Positions 8,626 through 18,101 of a stretch of 64,000 nucleotides of DNA are shown piece after piece. Under the pieces are notes generated by a model. That model searched no databases and was not told the DNA's origin. It was given only the letters and a program-made list of their open reading frames with translations. Location: NCBI RefSeq assembly GCF_003950515.1, contig NZ_NGJS01000001.1, positions 1-64,000 on the forward strand, written 5' to 3'. This DNA is from Vagococcus vulneris. Lineage in GTDB: Bacteria; Bacillota; Bacilli; Lactobacillales; Vagococcaceae. The position numbers and the translations under genes are program-made. Position 1 is the first letter of the stretch, and every line of letters begins with the position of its first letter.

Positions 8626-9909
8626 ATGGAAAAAAAGATCAAGGTAGGAATGTTCGGTCTTGGAACTGTTGGAATGGGAGTTGCTGAACTGTTCCAGTCG
8701 GAAAAAAATAAAGTCAAAGAAATGACTGCTGTTGAAGCAGAATTGGTAAAAGTATATGTGAGAAATGTTTCAGTGAAACAAGATTCAGCTGACAAGTATC
8801 ATTTGTCGTTAGTAACAACACCAGAAGATATTATTAATGATCCGGATATTCAAATAGTGATTGAAGTTATCGGAGGAATTGAAACTGCCAAAATGCTGGT
8901 TGAAAGTTCATTGAATACTGGCAAGCATGTGATTACTGCAAATAAAGATTTGATGGCTCAATATGGCGATGAATTGACACAATTAGCAGAACATAATGGT
9001 GTTAGTTTATTTTATGAAGCAAGTGTTGCTGGTGGTATTCCAATTTTGCGTACTGTTGCTAATAGTTTTTCTGCTGAAAAAATCAACAGTATATACGGTA
9101 TAGTAAATGGAACGACTAATTTTATGTTAAATAAAATGTCAGAGGAAAATAAAACGTATGCAGAAGTATTAAAAGAAGCTCAAACATTGGGATTTGCAGA
9201 ACAAAATCCAAAGAACGATGTTGAAGGAATCGATGCCGCATTTAAGATGGCTATTTTGACCAAATTTGCTTATGGGATGACTATACCGATGACTGATATT
9301 CAGCGCCAAGGTATTACCGATGTCACACCTGAGGATATTCAATCTGCTCAAGGATTAGGATATGTGCTGAAATTAATCGGTTCGGCTAAAAAAATGACAA
9401 CGGGGATTTATGTTGATGTAGCTCCGGTAATGGTTCCCCATGATCACCCATTAGCAAATGTCAAAGGTGCAATGAATGCGGTTTTCATCAATAGTACAGG
9501 AATCGGAGAATCAATGTTCTACGGCCCTGGTGCAGGATCGCTGCCAACAGCTGCAAGCATTTTGAGCGATGTTGCTACGGTTATTCGGAATATTAAAATA
9601 AATGAGGCTGGTTTAGCATTTAATACATATGCAACTGAATTAAAGATTGCTGCTGCTGATGATGTGTCTGATAAATACTATTTTTCGATGACTGTTCCAG
9701 ATACTGCCGGCGTTTTTAAAGAATTGGCTGATTTAATGGCGAAAAATGGTATTAGTTTTAAACAGATTCAGCAAAAACCTATCAGCCACTGTAAAGCACA
9801 AGTAATTTTAACAACTCATGATATAACTATGACACAGCGTGATACGATTTTAGCTGTTTTTAAATCGACTCCTAGTATCGAATTACAATCAGTCTATAAA
9901 GTTCTTTAG
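8626..9909 (+). CDS. hom: Homoserine dehydrogenase
   Basis: 427 residues; NAD(P)H-dependent reduction of aspartate semialdehyde to homoserine, the branch step to threonine and methionine. N-terminal Rossmann motif FGLGTVGMGV (about residues 10-19), substrate-region motifs ITANKDLMA and EASVAGGIPI, then the family signature GFAEQNPKNDVEGIDAAFK (around residue 190). Residues about 350-425 form an ACT domain (YFSMTVPDTAGVFKELADLM), the usual site for threonine feedback. GGGAGG lies before the ATG. thrB follows after 14 nt, so the two are one operon. No T-box or other leader was found in the 100 nt upstream. Confidence 0.96.
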   Translation: MEKKIKVGMFGLGTVGMGVAELFQSEKNKVKEMTAVEAELVKVYVRNVSVKQDSADKYHLSLVTTPEDIINDPDIQIVIEVIGGIETAKMLVESSLNTGKHVITANKDLMAQYGDELTQLAEHNGVSLFYEASVAGGIPILRTVANSFSAEKINSIYGIVNGTTNFMLNKMSEENKTYAEVLKEAQTLGFAEQNPKNDVEGIDAAFKMAILTKFAYGMTIPMTDIQRQGITDVTPEDIQSAQGLGYVLKLIGSAKKMTTGIYVDVAPVMVPHDHPLANVKGAMNAVFINSTGIGESMFYGPGAGSLPTAASILSDVATVIRNIKINEAGLAFNTYATELKIAAADDVSDKYYFSMTVPDTAGVFKELADLMAKNGISFKQIQQKPISHCKAQVILTTHDITMTQRDTILAVFKSTPSIELQSVYKVL

Positions 9910-9923
9910 TAAAGGAGAAAATA

Positions 9924-10790
9924 ATGAAAATAAGAGTACCTGCAACAACAGCAAATTTAGGATCAGGTTTTGACTCCTTTGGTTTAGCACTGTCTATGTA
10001 TTTAGAAGTTGAGGTTTGCGCAAAAGTTGAAAATTGGCATGTGGAGCATCAAATTGCAGGCTTGCCGAGTGACGAAAATAATCTTATCGTTAAGAGTTTA
10101 TTATACACAGCACCTGAAACACCACCGCATCACCTTAAAGTAATAACTGATATTCCGACAGCTAGAGGATTAGGTAGCAGTTCTTCAGCAATTGTTGCCG
10201 GAATAGAATTAGCAGATAAATTGAATCATTTGGAATTATCAGATTCTGAAAAGTTAGAATTGGCTAATTCAATCGAGGGTCATCCGGATAATGTGGCCCC
10301 AGCAATTCTTGGTGGGTTTGTTGTTTCTGGAATAACATCTGAGAAAGTTTTTGCAGTATCGCATCAATTTATTGACGCTGATATTGTTGTAATCATACCT
10401 AACTATACTTTGTTAACTTCGTCAAGCCGTCAGGTTTTACCTCAAGAGATGTCTTATAGACAAGCTGTTGCTGCGAGTTCAACGGCCAATGGTTTATTGG
10501 CAGGATTTTTGACAAATAATCTTAAGTTAGTTGAGTTATTATTAGAAAAAGACCGTTGGCATGAACCATTTCGTGAGCATTTAGTACCTGAATTAACTCA
10601 TGTCAGAGCGTTAAAGCAAGAATTGAACTTACCGATTATTGGCTCTGTCCTCAGTGGGGCTGGACCGACTGTTTTAGTTTTGGCTCAGCAAGGAAGTGGA
10701 CAAACTGTATGCCGTGAATTAAGTAAGCATATAAAAGATTGTCGTATTACAGTGTTAACTGTGGACATGAATGGGATAATGATTATTTAG
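9924..10790 (+). CDS. thrB: Homoserine kinase
   Basis: 288 residues of the GHMP kinase superfamily; phosphorylates homoserine with ATP for threonine synthesis. Motif 1 PATTANLGSGFDSFGLAL at the N-terminus, ATP-binding PTARGLGSSSSAIVAG (about residues 75-90), and the C-terminal GSVLSGAGPTVLVL loop. AAAGGAG precedes the ATG. It is the second gene of hom-thrB. Threonine synthase (thrC), often adjacent, is not in this window. Confidence 0.96.
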   Translation: MKIRVPATTANLGSGFDSFGLALSMYLEVEVCAKVENWHVEHQIAGLPSDENNLIVKSLLYTAPETPPHHLKVITDIPTARGLGSSSSAIVAGIELADKLNHLELSDSEKLELANSIEGHPDNVAPAILGGFVVSGITSEKVFAVSHQFIDADIVVIIPNYTLLTSSSRQVLPQEMSYRQAVAASSTANGLLAGFLTNNLKLVELLLEKDRWHEPFREHLVPELTHVRALKQELNLPIIGSVLSGAGPTVLVLAQQGSGQTVCRELSKHIKDCRITVLTVDMNGIMII

Positions 10791-10877
10791 ATTATGTTAT
10801 TTCAGTTTAAATTCATGTTGATTTATAGTAGACTGTAGATGATTTACATTGTTCAAAGAAGAGAGGGACCGCGTCCG

Positions 10878-11426
10878 ATGGAAAAGGAAAATAAAATTAT
10901 CGATATCTTTTGGCATTGGGTTAAAATGACAATTTTAGCATTTATGATAGTCATGTTTATTCGCGGATTTATTCTAGTTCCTTTAGAAATTACAGGGAAT
11001 TCAATGGAACCGACACTGCAACAGAATGATTTTGTCGTTACTGAACAATTTTCTAAAATTAAACGTTTTGACATTGTTGTTTTTGATGCACCGGACGGTA
11101 GTACTTATGTTAAGCGTGTCATTGGTTTACCGGGAGATCATCTGGTCTATGATAATGATCAATTATATGTAAATGGTAAAAAAGTTCCTGAAAAATTTTT
11201 AAAGAATGTTAAGAAACGGAAAAATGAAATGGTTTATACAACCGATTTAGATACTTCAGAGCTTTTGGGTTTTAAAAAGATACCTAAAAATCGTTATTTT
11301 GTTTTAGGTGATAATCGTCGGTTAAGTAAAGACAGCCGTTCTTTTGGTACTATTTCATCCGAGGATATTATCGGTAAAGTTAGATTTGTTTATTATCCGA
11401 TAACACATGTAAAAATTTTTTATTAA
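10878..11426 (+). CDS. lepB: Signal peptidase I
   Basis: 182 residues from the chosen ATG, picked because GAGAGGGA lies 9 nt upstream; an in-frame ATG 13 codons earlier lacks a binding site. The membrane enzyme cleaves signal peptides from secreted proteins. One N-terminal membrane segment (about residues 17-36), then catalytic Ser42 in GNSMEPT and catalytic Lys79 in YVKRVIGLPGD, the Ser/Lys dyad of the S26 family, and the box GDNRRLSKDSRSFG. The single membrane segment is typical of Gram-positive type I peptidases. Neighbour rbgA follows after a terminator. Confidence 0.95.
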   Translation: MEKENKIIDIFWHWVKMTILAFMIVMFIRGFILVPLEITGNSMEPTLQQNDFVVTEQFSKIKRFDIVVFDAPDGSTYVKRVIGLPGDHLVYDNDQLYVNGKKVPEKFLKNVKKRKNEMVYTTDLDTSELLGFKKIPKNRYFVLGDNRRLSKDSRSFGTISSEDIIGKVRFVYYPITHVKIFY

Positions 11427-11443
11427 AAATGTACAACAATTTC

Positions 11444-11479
11444 ACAAAAAAGCGGAATAGCATAGTTCGGCTTTTTTGT
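11444..11479 (+). terminator. Rho-independent terminator of lepB
   Basis: Long stem ACAAAAAAGC / GCTTTTTTGT with an inner CGGAA/TTCG pairing. Confidence 0.85.
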
Positions 11480-11626
11480 TGTGCTGAAGGAAAATAGAAC
11501 CTAGCACTAAAGTTGCGAAAAATATGGTATAGTTTAAAATTGTTAGAAGTTGTTGAAAAAAATAATGATAATTTATAAAGTGATTGTAAACAAATAATCA
11601 TTTATAAATTTTTAGGGGGAATAAAT

Positions 11627-12475
11627 ATGACAATCCAATGGTTTCCTGGTCATATGGCCAAGGCACGAAGAGAAGTTTCAGAAAAATTAAAGCTAGTCGA
11701 TATTGTATACGAAATAGTTGATGCACGTTTGCCAATTTCTAGTCGGAACCCAATGATGGATAATGTTATTCAGCAAAAACCATGTTTAGTTTTATTAAAT
11801 AAAGAAGATTTAGCGGATCCTATTCAATCAAAAGAATGGCAGGTGTATTTTGAATCAAGAGGACTATACTGTCTTTCAATCAATGCGAATCAAGGAAAAG
11901 GTATAAAAAAAATTATCGCTAAATCAAAAGAAATTTTAAGTGAAAAAATTGAAAGACAACGTCAACGCGGAATGAAACCTCGTCCAATACGAGCAATGTG
12001 TATCGGCATTCCAAACGTAGGTAAATCAACATTGTTAAATAGATTAGCGAAAAAAAATATGGCAAAGACAGGTAATATGCCAGGCGTTACTAAAGGACAA
12101 CAGTGGCTTAAATCTGGGAATGACTTGGAGTTGCTGGATACGCCTGGTATTTTATGGCCGAAGTTTGACGATCAGTTGATTGGAAAAAAATTGGCTTTAA
12201 CCGGAGCAATCAAGGATACATTACTGCATATGGATGATTTGGCAATTTTTGGAATTGATTTTTTTAAAGAGTTTTATCCCAAACAGTTATCAGAAAGGTA
12301 CCAACTTTCTTCAGAGGATATAAAATTAACTTCTCCTGAATTATTGATGTTAATTACTGAAAAGCGTGGTTTTCAGGAGGACTATGAAAGAGGTAGTAAA
12401 ATGGTAGTGAATGAAATTCGAGATGGACGATTAGGTCGTTTTACACTAGACAGAATTAGTGAATTTGAGGACTAA
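11627..12475 (+). CDS. rbgA: Ribosome biogenesis GTPase RbgA (YlqF)
   Basis: 282 residues of the circularly permuted YlqF/YawG GTPase family, needed for late 50S subunit assembly. Motif order is permuted as expected: G4 LNKEDL (about residue 56) comes before G1 [14 protein letters not shown] (about residue 127), G2-like GNMPGVTKG and G3 LDTPG. The N-terminal MTIQWFPGHMAKA signature is diagnostic. GGGGG precedes the ATG. rnhB starts immediately after the stop, as in many Firmicutes. Confidence 0.96.
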   Translation: MTIQWFPGHMAKARREVSEKLKLVDIVYEIVDARLPISSRNPMMDNVIQQKPCLVLLNKEDLADPIQSKEWQVYFESRGLYCLSINANQGKGIKKIIAKSKEILSEKIERQRQRGMKPRPIRAMCIGIPNVGKSTLLNRLAKKNMAKTGNMPGVTKGQQWLKSGNDLELLDTPGILWPKFDDQLIGKKLALTGAIKDTLLHMDDLAIFGIDFFKEFYPKQLSERYQLSSEDIKLTSPELLMLITEKRGFQEDYERGSKMVVNEIRDGRLGRFTLDRISEFED

Positions 12476-12478
12476 GTG

Positions 12479-13246
12479 ATGACAAAAGAAACAATTAAGT
12501 CGATAAAAAATAAGCTTCAAAGCATTACTCAACTTGATGATGATCTTTTAGTTTTTTTTCAAAAAGATGAGAGAAGAGGAGTGCAGGCGGCAGTCACTCA
12601 ACGTATGAAACAAATTGAAAAACAGGAAAAATTAAAAAGTCATTTTTATGATATGATGATTTTTGAAAATCAAGCAGCAGCAGACGGCTTTAAATATATT
12701 GCTGGAATTGATGAAGTGGGTCGTGGTCCTTTAGCCGGTCCAGTCGTAGCGTCGGCTGTTATTTTACCTAGAAATTTTAAATTATTTGATGTAAACGACT
12801 CAAAAAAATTATCAGAAAAAACTCGCGATAGATTATTCGAGGAGATAATGAGGTCAGCAATATCAGTGGGTGTTGGTGTAGTTAGTGAGACAATCATAGA
12901 TGATGTTAATATTTATGAAGCAACAAAGATTGCTATGCTTGAGGCAGTTAATAATCTTGAAATTTCACCAGATAAGCTGCTGATCGATGCGATGAACTTA
13001 GATTATCCTGTAAGTCAGGAAAAAATTATTAAAGGTGATGCTCGCAGCGTTTCAATTGCTTGTGCCAGTATTATTGCAAAAGTAACTCGAGATCGAATGA
13101 TGATTGACTATGACAGACAATTTCCAGGATATGGGTTTGCAAAAAATATGGGCTATGGCACAAAAGAGCATCTTCTTGGATTAGATCGGCAAGGTTATTG
13201 TATGATACATAGAAAAAGTTTTGCCCCTATTAAAGATATGGTGTAA
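12479..13246 (+). CDS. rnhB: Ribonuclease HII
   Basis: 255 residues from ATG; the in-frame GTG one codon earlier is less likely because GAGGA sits 7 nt before the ATG. Cleaves the RNA strand of RNA-DNA hybrids and removes single ribonucleotides. Catalytic acidic pair Asp78-Glu79 in AGIDEVGRGPLAGPVV, NDSKKLSE, and a third acid in LIDAMNL. The 70-residue N-terminal extension is normal for Gram-positive RNase HII. It is coupled to rbgA (3-nt gap) and shares a terminator-like hairpin with the dprA leader. Confidence 0.95.
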   Translation: MTKETIKSIKNKLQSITQLDDDLLVFFQKDERRGVQAAVTQRMKQIEKQEKLKSHFYDMMIFENQAAADGFKYIAGIDEVGRGPLAGPVVASAVILPRNFKLFDVNDSKKLSEKTRDRLFEEIMRSAISVGVGVVSETIIDDVNIYEATKIAMLEAVNNLEISPDKLLIDAMNLDYPVSQEKIIKGDARSVSIACASIIAKVTRDRMMIDYDRQFPGYGFAKNMGYGTKEHLLGLDRQGYCMIHRKSFAPIKDMV

Positions 13247-13254
13247 TAATGCTT

Positions 13255-13309
13255 AACTCCTTTATTTGCGTATATTGTTTGTATAATATACTTATGAAGG
13301 AGTTTTTTT
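13255..13309 (+). promoter_or_regulatory. Hairpin with T-run that contains the dprA ribosome binding site
   Basis: Outer stem AACTCCTT (13255-13262) pairs with AAGGAGTT (13297-13304); an inner stem GTATATT / AATATAC stacks inside; seven T residues follow directly. As a structure it is a terminator for rnhB, yet its right arm is the AAGGAG site used by dprA, whose ATG starts 7 nt later. Read-through RNA would therefore hide the dprA start. A TATAAT at 13282-13287 inside it could be a -10, but no well-spaced -35 is visible. Confidence 0.65.
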
Positions 13310-14191
13310 ATGTATGATCCAGATTTCTTTGTTTTTCGATTAAAGCATTTAAAAGGTATCGGCAATATCGGCTTATTAAAAATACTTCAATATTATTTAA
13401 ATCATCCGCACGGCCCTTTTTATTGTAAAGACTTTATAAAAATTTCCGGGGTAAAAAAGCAGTATATTCAGTTATTTAAAACTTCTTATTTTTTGGCATT
13501 TGAAGAGTTAACTTATGATAATTATTTATTGTTTCAGAAAAAATACAAATTAATTTCTATTTTATCTGACGATTATCCAGTAGCCTTATCTAATATTTAT
13601 AATCCGCCGATTGCTTTATTTTGTGCAGGAAATTCATCTATTTTAAATTCACAGAAATTAGCTGTTATTGGTACACGTAAAAATACCGAATATGGTAGAG
13701 ATGTGATTGATAATTTACTGCCGGAATTAATAGAGAAACAGATTACTATTGTTAGTGGTCTAGCAAGAGGTAATGATACCTATGCACATAAGGCAGCAAT
13801 TCGTTTTAAAGGAAAAACAATAGGTGTTATCGGTTGTGGACTAGATACCTATTATCCAAAAGAAAATCAGCGATTGCAGGATTATATGATGAAAAATCAT
13901 CTAGTCATTTCAGAGTATATGCCCGGTACAGCACCATTACCTTACCATTTTCCTCAAAGAAATCGGATTATTGCAGGTTTATCACGAGGGATTTGTGTCA
14001 TTGAGGCTAAAAAGAATAGTGGCACTTGGATTACTGCTAAATTAGGATTAGATGAAGGGAGAGATATTTTTGCTGTACCAGGTCCGTTATTCTTTGATAA
14101 TTCAGAAGGTTGCCTAAGACTCATACAGGAAGGGGCTAAATGTGTTATAAAAGCATCCGATATTTTGGATGAATGGCAAGATATTAAATAA
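13310..14191 (+). CDS. dprA: DNA processing protein DprA (Smf)
   Basis: 293 residues. DprA binds incoming single-stranded DNA during transformation and loads RecA. N-terminal helix-hairpin-helix-like region (residues 1-80), then the Rossmann-like core: AVIGTRKNTEYGRD, IVSGLARGNDTYAHKAA, GVIGCGLDTYYPKEN, and SEYMPGTAPLPYHFPQRNRIIAGLSRGICVIEA in overlapping blocks. The usual SGAL segment reads NSGTWITA here, a mild variation. It lacks the C-terminal winged helix of longer DprA proteins. Presence does not prove competence. Its ribosome binding site lies in a hairpin. Confidence 0.94.
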   Translation: MYDPDFFVFRLKHLKGIGNIGLLKILQYYLNHPHGPFYCKDFIKISGVKKQYIQLFKTSYFLAFEELTYDNYLLFQKKYKLISILSDDYPVALSNIYNPPIALFCAGNSSILNSQKLAVIGTRKNTEYGRDVIDNLLPELIEKQITIVSGLARGNDTYAHKAAIRFKGKTIGVIGCGLDTYYPKENQRLQDYMMKNHLVISEYMPGTAPLPYHFPQRNRIIAGLSRGICVIEAKKNSGTWITAKLGLDEGRDIFAVPGPLFFDNSEGCLRLIQEGAKCVIKASDILDEWQDIK

Positions 14192-14196
14192 CTTTC

Positions 14197-14226
14197 TTGA
14201 CAAACGCCTATTTTATAGACTAAGAT
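14197..14226 (+). promoter_or_regulatory. Predicted topA promoter
   Basis: -35 TTGACA (14197-14202) and -10 TAAGAT (14221-14226), 18-nt spacer, just after the dprA stop. Confidence 0.6.
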
Positions 14227-14290
14227 TGTTTACGATTGTTGAACAAAAAGAATTTAACTATTAAATAGCAGAAAAGAAAGGGATTATCCT

Positions 14291-16372
14291 ATGAGTTATA
14301 AATACTTAGTTATTGTTGAATCCCCTGCCAAAGCTAAAACTATTGAAAAATATTTAGGAAGAAATTATAAAGTAGTGGCTAGTGTAGGTCATATCCGCGA
14401 CTTGCCTAAAAGTAAAATGGGTATTGATTTTGAGAATAATTATGATCCGCAATATATTAATATCCGCGGAAAAGGTCCAGTAATTAAAGAATTAAAGAAA
14501 TACGCTAAAAAAGCTGATAAAGTTTACCTTGCAGCCGATCCGGATAGGGAAGGGGAAGCTATTGCTTGGCATCTTGCCCATATTTTAGATTTAGATTTAA
14601 ATGATAAAAATCGTGTGGTGTTTAATGAAATAACAAAAGATGCTGTGAAACAAGCATTTAAAGAACCACGTACGATTAATGTTGATTTAGTTGATGCTCA
14701 ACAAGCCCGGCGGATACTAGATCGGTTGGTCGGGTATTCAATTAGTCCATTATTATGGAAGAAAGTAAAAAAAGGGTTGAGTGCTGGACGCGTTCAATCG
14801 GTTGCTTTAAAAATAATCATCGATAGAGAAAATGAAATACGTGAGTTTAAACCAGAAGAGTATTGGAGTATCGCAGGTAATTTTGTTAAAGGACGCAAAA
14901 AATTTAAAGCTAATTTTTACGGCCTTGATGGTAAAAAGATGAAGTTGCAAACAGCTGCGGATGTTAAAGTAGTTACGGATCGAATCAATGACCGTGACTA
15001 TGATGTGACTAAAATCACAAAAAAAGAACGTAAACGGAACCCTTCCGTACCATTTACGACAAGCAGTATGCAACAAGAAGCTGCTAGAAAATTAAATTTT
15101 CGAACACGAAAAACAATGATGGTCGCCCAACAGTTATACGAAGGTATAAAATTAGGCAAGGGTCAGGGAACTGTCGGTTTAATTACATACATGCGTACAG
15201 ATTCAACTCGTCTCTCGGAAACAGCTACAACAGAGGCGCATGATTTTATTATTGATACTTATGGATCTGAATATGCAGCTGGAAAACCAAAAAAAGGAAA
15301 GAATGCTAAGGGGGCGCAAGACGCTCATGAGGCGATTCGACCATCTAGTATTTTAAGAACTCCTGAATCAGTGAAAGAATTCTTAGATAAAGATCAGATG
15401 AAATTATACACGTTAATTTGGTCACGTACGGTTGCTAGTCAGATGTCACCAGCTGTCCTGGATACAATGCGAGTAGATTTAGAACAAAGTGGTGTGAAAT
15501 TCATCGCTAATGGATCAAAAATTAAATTTCCTGGGTTCATGAAAGTTTATACTGAAGGCAATGATGACGGAAAAGATGAAAAAGAGAATATCTTGCCTGA
15601 TTTAGCTGAAGGAGAAATAGTTAAGTCTGCTGATATTGAACCTAAACAGCATTTTACTCAACCGCCAGCAAGATTTAGCGAAGCGACGTTAATTAAGACA
15701 TTAGAAGAAAATGGCGTAGGACGCCCGTCTACTTATGCACCCACACTTGAAACGATTCAAAGACGGTACTATGTCAAATTGAATGCCCGTCGTTTTGAGC
15801 CGACAGAACTTGGTGAAATTGTTAATAATTTAATGTGTGAATTTTTCCCCCAAATTGTTGATGTGAACTTTACAGCCGATATGGAAAAAGATCTCGATCA
15901 TATTGCAGAAGCAAAAGAAGATTGGGTCGATGTGATTGATCGCTTCTACAAACCGTTTGAAAAGGTAATGTCCGACGCAGAAGTGAATATGGAAAAAATC
16001 CAAATAAAAGATGAACCAGCTGGTTTTGATTGCGAATTATGCGGTCACCCGATGGTTATTAAATTGGGACGGTACGGAAAATTCTATGCATGCAGTAATT
16101 TCCCAGAATGTCGCAATACAAAGGCAATTGTTAAAAAAATCGGAGTAACATGTCCTGAATGTAAAAAAGGTGATGTTATCGAGAAAAAAACCAAGAAAAA
16201 CCGTATCTTCTATGGGTGTGATCGCTATCCTGAGTGCGAGTTTACATCGTGGGATAAACCAATTGGCCGAGACTGTCCTAAGTGCCATCATTATCTTGTT
16301 GAGAAGAAAGCAAAAGGTAGTATTCAAATTCAATGTAGCAATTGCGACTACAAAGAAACTGCTCAAAAATAA
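14291..16372 (+). CDS. topA: DNA topoisomerase I
   Basis: 693 residues; type IA enzyme that relaxes negative supercoils. TOPRIM domain at the start ([17 protein letters not shown]; acidic [13 protein letters not shown]), catalytic tyrosine in [14 protein letters not shown] (about residue 302), DAHEAIRP, and [16 protein letters not shown]. The C-terminus has three four-cysteine zinc ribbons (starting [16 protein letters not shown] and CPKCHHYL). AAAGAAAGG lies before the ATG. Its own promoter precedes it, and a terminator separates it from trmFO. Confidence 0.97.
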   Translation: MSYKYLVIVESPAKAKTIEKYLGRNYKVVASVGHIRDLPKSKMGIDFENNYDPQYINIRGKGPVIKELKKYAKKADKVYLAADPDREGEAIAWHLAHILDLDLNDKNRVVFNEITKDAVKQAFKEPRTINVDLVDAQQARRILDRLVGYSISPLLWKKVKKGLSAGRVQSVALKIIIDRENEIREFKPEEYWSIAGNFVKGRKKFKANFYGLDGKKMKLQTAADVKVVTDRINDRDYDVTKITKKERKRNPSVPFTTSSMQQEAARKLNFRTRKTMMVAQQLYEGIKLGKGQGTVGLITYMRTDSTRLSETATTEAHDFIIDTYGSEYAAGKPKKGKNAKGAQDAHEAIRPSSILRTPESVKEFLDKDQMKLYTLIWSRTVASQMSPAVLDTMRVDLEQSGVKFIANGSKIKFPGFMKVYTEGNDDGKDEKENILPDLAEGEIVKSADIEPKQHFTQPPARFSEATLIKTLEENGVGRPSTYAPTLETIQRRYYVKLNARRFEPTELGEIVNNLMCEFFPQIVDVNFTADMEKDLDHIAEAKEDWVDVIDRFYKPFEKVMSDAEVNMEKIQIKDEPAGFDCELCGHPMVIKLGRYGKFYACSNFPECRNTKAIVKKIGVTCPECKKGDVIEKKTKKNRIFYGCDRYPECEFTSWDKPIGRDCPKCHHYLVEKKAKGSIQIQCSNCDYKETAQK

Positions 16373-16416
16373 ATATGTAGCAATTCTTTAGAAATTCTGT
16401 ATAATCAATATTTGTT

Positions 16417-16450
16417 AAGGACTTAAATTAAAAGTATTTAAGTCCTTTTT
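16417..16450 (+). terminator. Rho-independent terminator of topA
   Basis: Stem AAGGACTTAAAT / ATTTAAGTCCTT followed by TTTTT. Confidence 0.9.
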
Positions 16451-16487
16451 CATTCATATCATAAATTGAGAAAGAGGTTTATAATTA

Positions 16488-17804
16488 ATGACTGAACAAA
16501 AAGTTACTGTTATTGGTGCTGGGCTAGCAGGGAGCGAAGCTGCTTGGCAAGCTGCTGAACAAGGAGTAAAAGTTGATTTGTATGAAATGCGCGCAATAAA
16601 AAAAACGCCAGCACACCATACAGATAAATTTGCAGAGTTAGTTTGTACTAATTCTCTACGAGCAAACGGCATTACGAATGCCGCAGGTTTATTAAAAGAA
16701 GAAATGCGTCAATATAAGTCAATAATTATTGAAGCTGCTGATGCCACACAAGTACCGGCTGGAGGAGCACTAGCTGTTGACCGTGAAACATTTTCTCAGT
16801 ATGTCACGGATAGGGTCAGTCAACATCCTAATATTACTGTTCATCATGAAGAAATCACAGAGATACCTGAAGAGGGAATTACAGTAATTGCAACTGGTCC
16901 ACTGACAAGTGAACCTTTAGCTGAAAGTATCAGAGAATTTACTGAGTCAGAAGGGTTATATTTTTATGATGCTGCAGCACCCATAATTGAAAAATCGTCA
17001 ATTGATATGGATATAGTATATTTAAAATCACGATATGATAAAGGTGAAGCAGCATATTTGAATTGCCCAATGACTAAGGATGAATTTTATGCTTTTCGTG
17101 AAGAATTAGTTAATGCAGAAGTGGCACCATTAAAATCGTTTGAAAAAGAAAAGTTTTTTGAAGGTTGTATGCCGATTGAAGTTATGGCTGGTCGGGGTGA
17201 AAAGACGATGACGTTTGGTCCGCTAAAACCTGTCGGGTTGGAAGATCCGAAAACTGGTAAGCGTCCATATGCAGTTGTTCAGTTACGCCAAGACAATGCG
17301 GCAGCTTCTTTATACAATATCGTCGGCTTTCAAACACATCTGAAGTGGGGCGAACAAAAACGGATTATTCGAATGATACCTGGACTGGAAAATGCAGATA
17401 TTGTGCGCTATGGTGTTATGCATCGCAATACATTTATGAATTCACCTGAATTACTCAATGCTACTTATCAATCTCGTAAAAATGACCACTTGTTTTTTGC
17501 AGGACAAATGACTGGTGTCGAAGGATATATTGAGAGCGCAGCAAGCGGTTTGCTGGCTGGAACGAACGCTGCACTTTTAGCAAAAGGCAAAGAACCGGTT
17601 GTTTTACCAGTTGAAACGGCGATTGGCGGCATGGCTAATTATATTACGCATACATCGGGTAAACATTTTCAACCGATGAATGTTAACTTTGGCTTATTTC
17701 CAGATTTACCGGAACGAATTCGTGATAAAAAGGAACGGTATACAGCGATTGCTGAACGGGCCTTGGCAGCAGCAAAGATTTCAGCAAAAAAAATTAATGC
17801 CTAA
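16488..17804 (+). CDS. trmFO: Methylenetetrahydrofolate-tRNA-(uracil-54)-methyltransferase
   Basis: 438 residues. Uses methylene-THF and FAD to make ribothymidine at position 54 of tRNA. N-terminal FAD-binding [19 protein letters not shown], catalytic-region [10 protein letters not shown] with its conserved cysteine, [14 protein letters not shown] with the second key cysteine, and the C-terminal [19 protein letters not shown] block. AGAAAGAGG precedes the ATG. In many Lactobacillales trmFO runs into xerC-hslVU-codY; here that group lies nearly 28 kb away, so the usual order is split. Confidence 0.97.
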   Translation: MTEQKVTVIGAGLAGSEAAWQAAEQGVKVDLYEMRAIKKTPAHHTDKFAELVCTNSLRANGITNAAGLLKEEMRQYKSIIIEAADATQVPAGGALAVDRETFSQYVTDRVSQHPNITVHHEEITEIPEEGITVIATGPLTSEPLAESIREFTESEGLYFYDAAAPIIEKSSIDMDIVYLKSRYDKGEAAYLNCPMTKDEFYAFREELVNAEVAPLKSFEKEKFFEGCMPIEVMAGRGEKTMTFGPLKPVGLEDPKTGKRPYAVVQLRQDNAAASLYNIVGFQTHLKWGEQKRIIRMIPGLENADIVRYGVMHRNTFMNSPELLNATYQSRKNDHLFFAGQMTGVEGYIESAASGLLAGTNAALLAKGKEPVVLPVETAIGGMANYITHTSGKHFQPMNVNFGLFPDLPERIRDKKERYTAIAERALAAAKISAKKINA

Positions 17805-17807
17805 TAC

Positions 17808-17849
17808 AAACGGCAAACTTTCCCATAAAGGAAAAGTTTGCCGTTTTTT
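17808..17849. terminator. Bidirectional terminator between trmFO and ferredoxin
   Basis: 14-bp stem AAACGGCAAACTTT / AAAGTTTGCCGTTT with T-run to the right and an A-run in the left arm; serves both convergent genes. Confidence 0.88.
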
Positions 17850-18072
17850 AAGTGTTTTCTTCTAAGACTATTGCGCGCGTTGGACAATGTTTGTAAGCTT
17901 CTAGTAAGTCATGCGACAAGTTATCTTTGGTGGTGGAAATTATATGGATTTTTTCATCAGTATCTTTGAATTTAACGATACCGTTATCGTAATAATCAAA
18001 AACTGCAGGGGCTTTAATTTGGCATAAACCACAAGCAATACATTTTTCTGGTATAATTTTACATATCATCAT
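17848..18072 (-). CDS. fer: Ferredoxin, single [4Fe-4S] type
   Basis: 74 residues. Three cluster cysteines lie in CIACGLC near the N-terminus and the fourth in HCPTRAI near the end, the layout of Bacillus-type monocluster ferredoxins (small acidic electron carriers). AAAGGAG lies 6 nt before the first of two tandem ATG codons. It is divergent from ypbB, an arrangement shared with Bacillus subtilis fer and ypbB. The physiological electron partner cannot be told from sequence. Confidence 0.9.
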   Translation of the reverse strand: MMICKIIPEKCIACGLCQIKAPAVFDYYDNGIVKFKDTDEKIHIISTTKDNLSHDLLEAYKHCPTRAIVLEENT

Positions 18073-18101
18073 GAAAACTCCTTTAAAGAGGTGATTATTT
18101 A

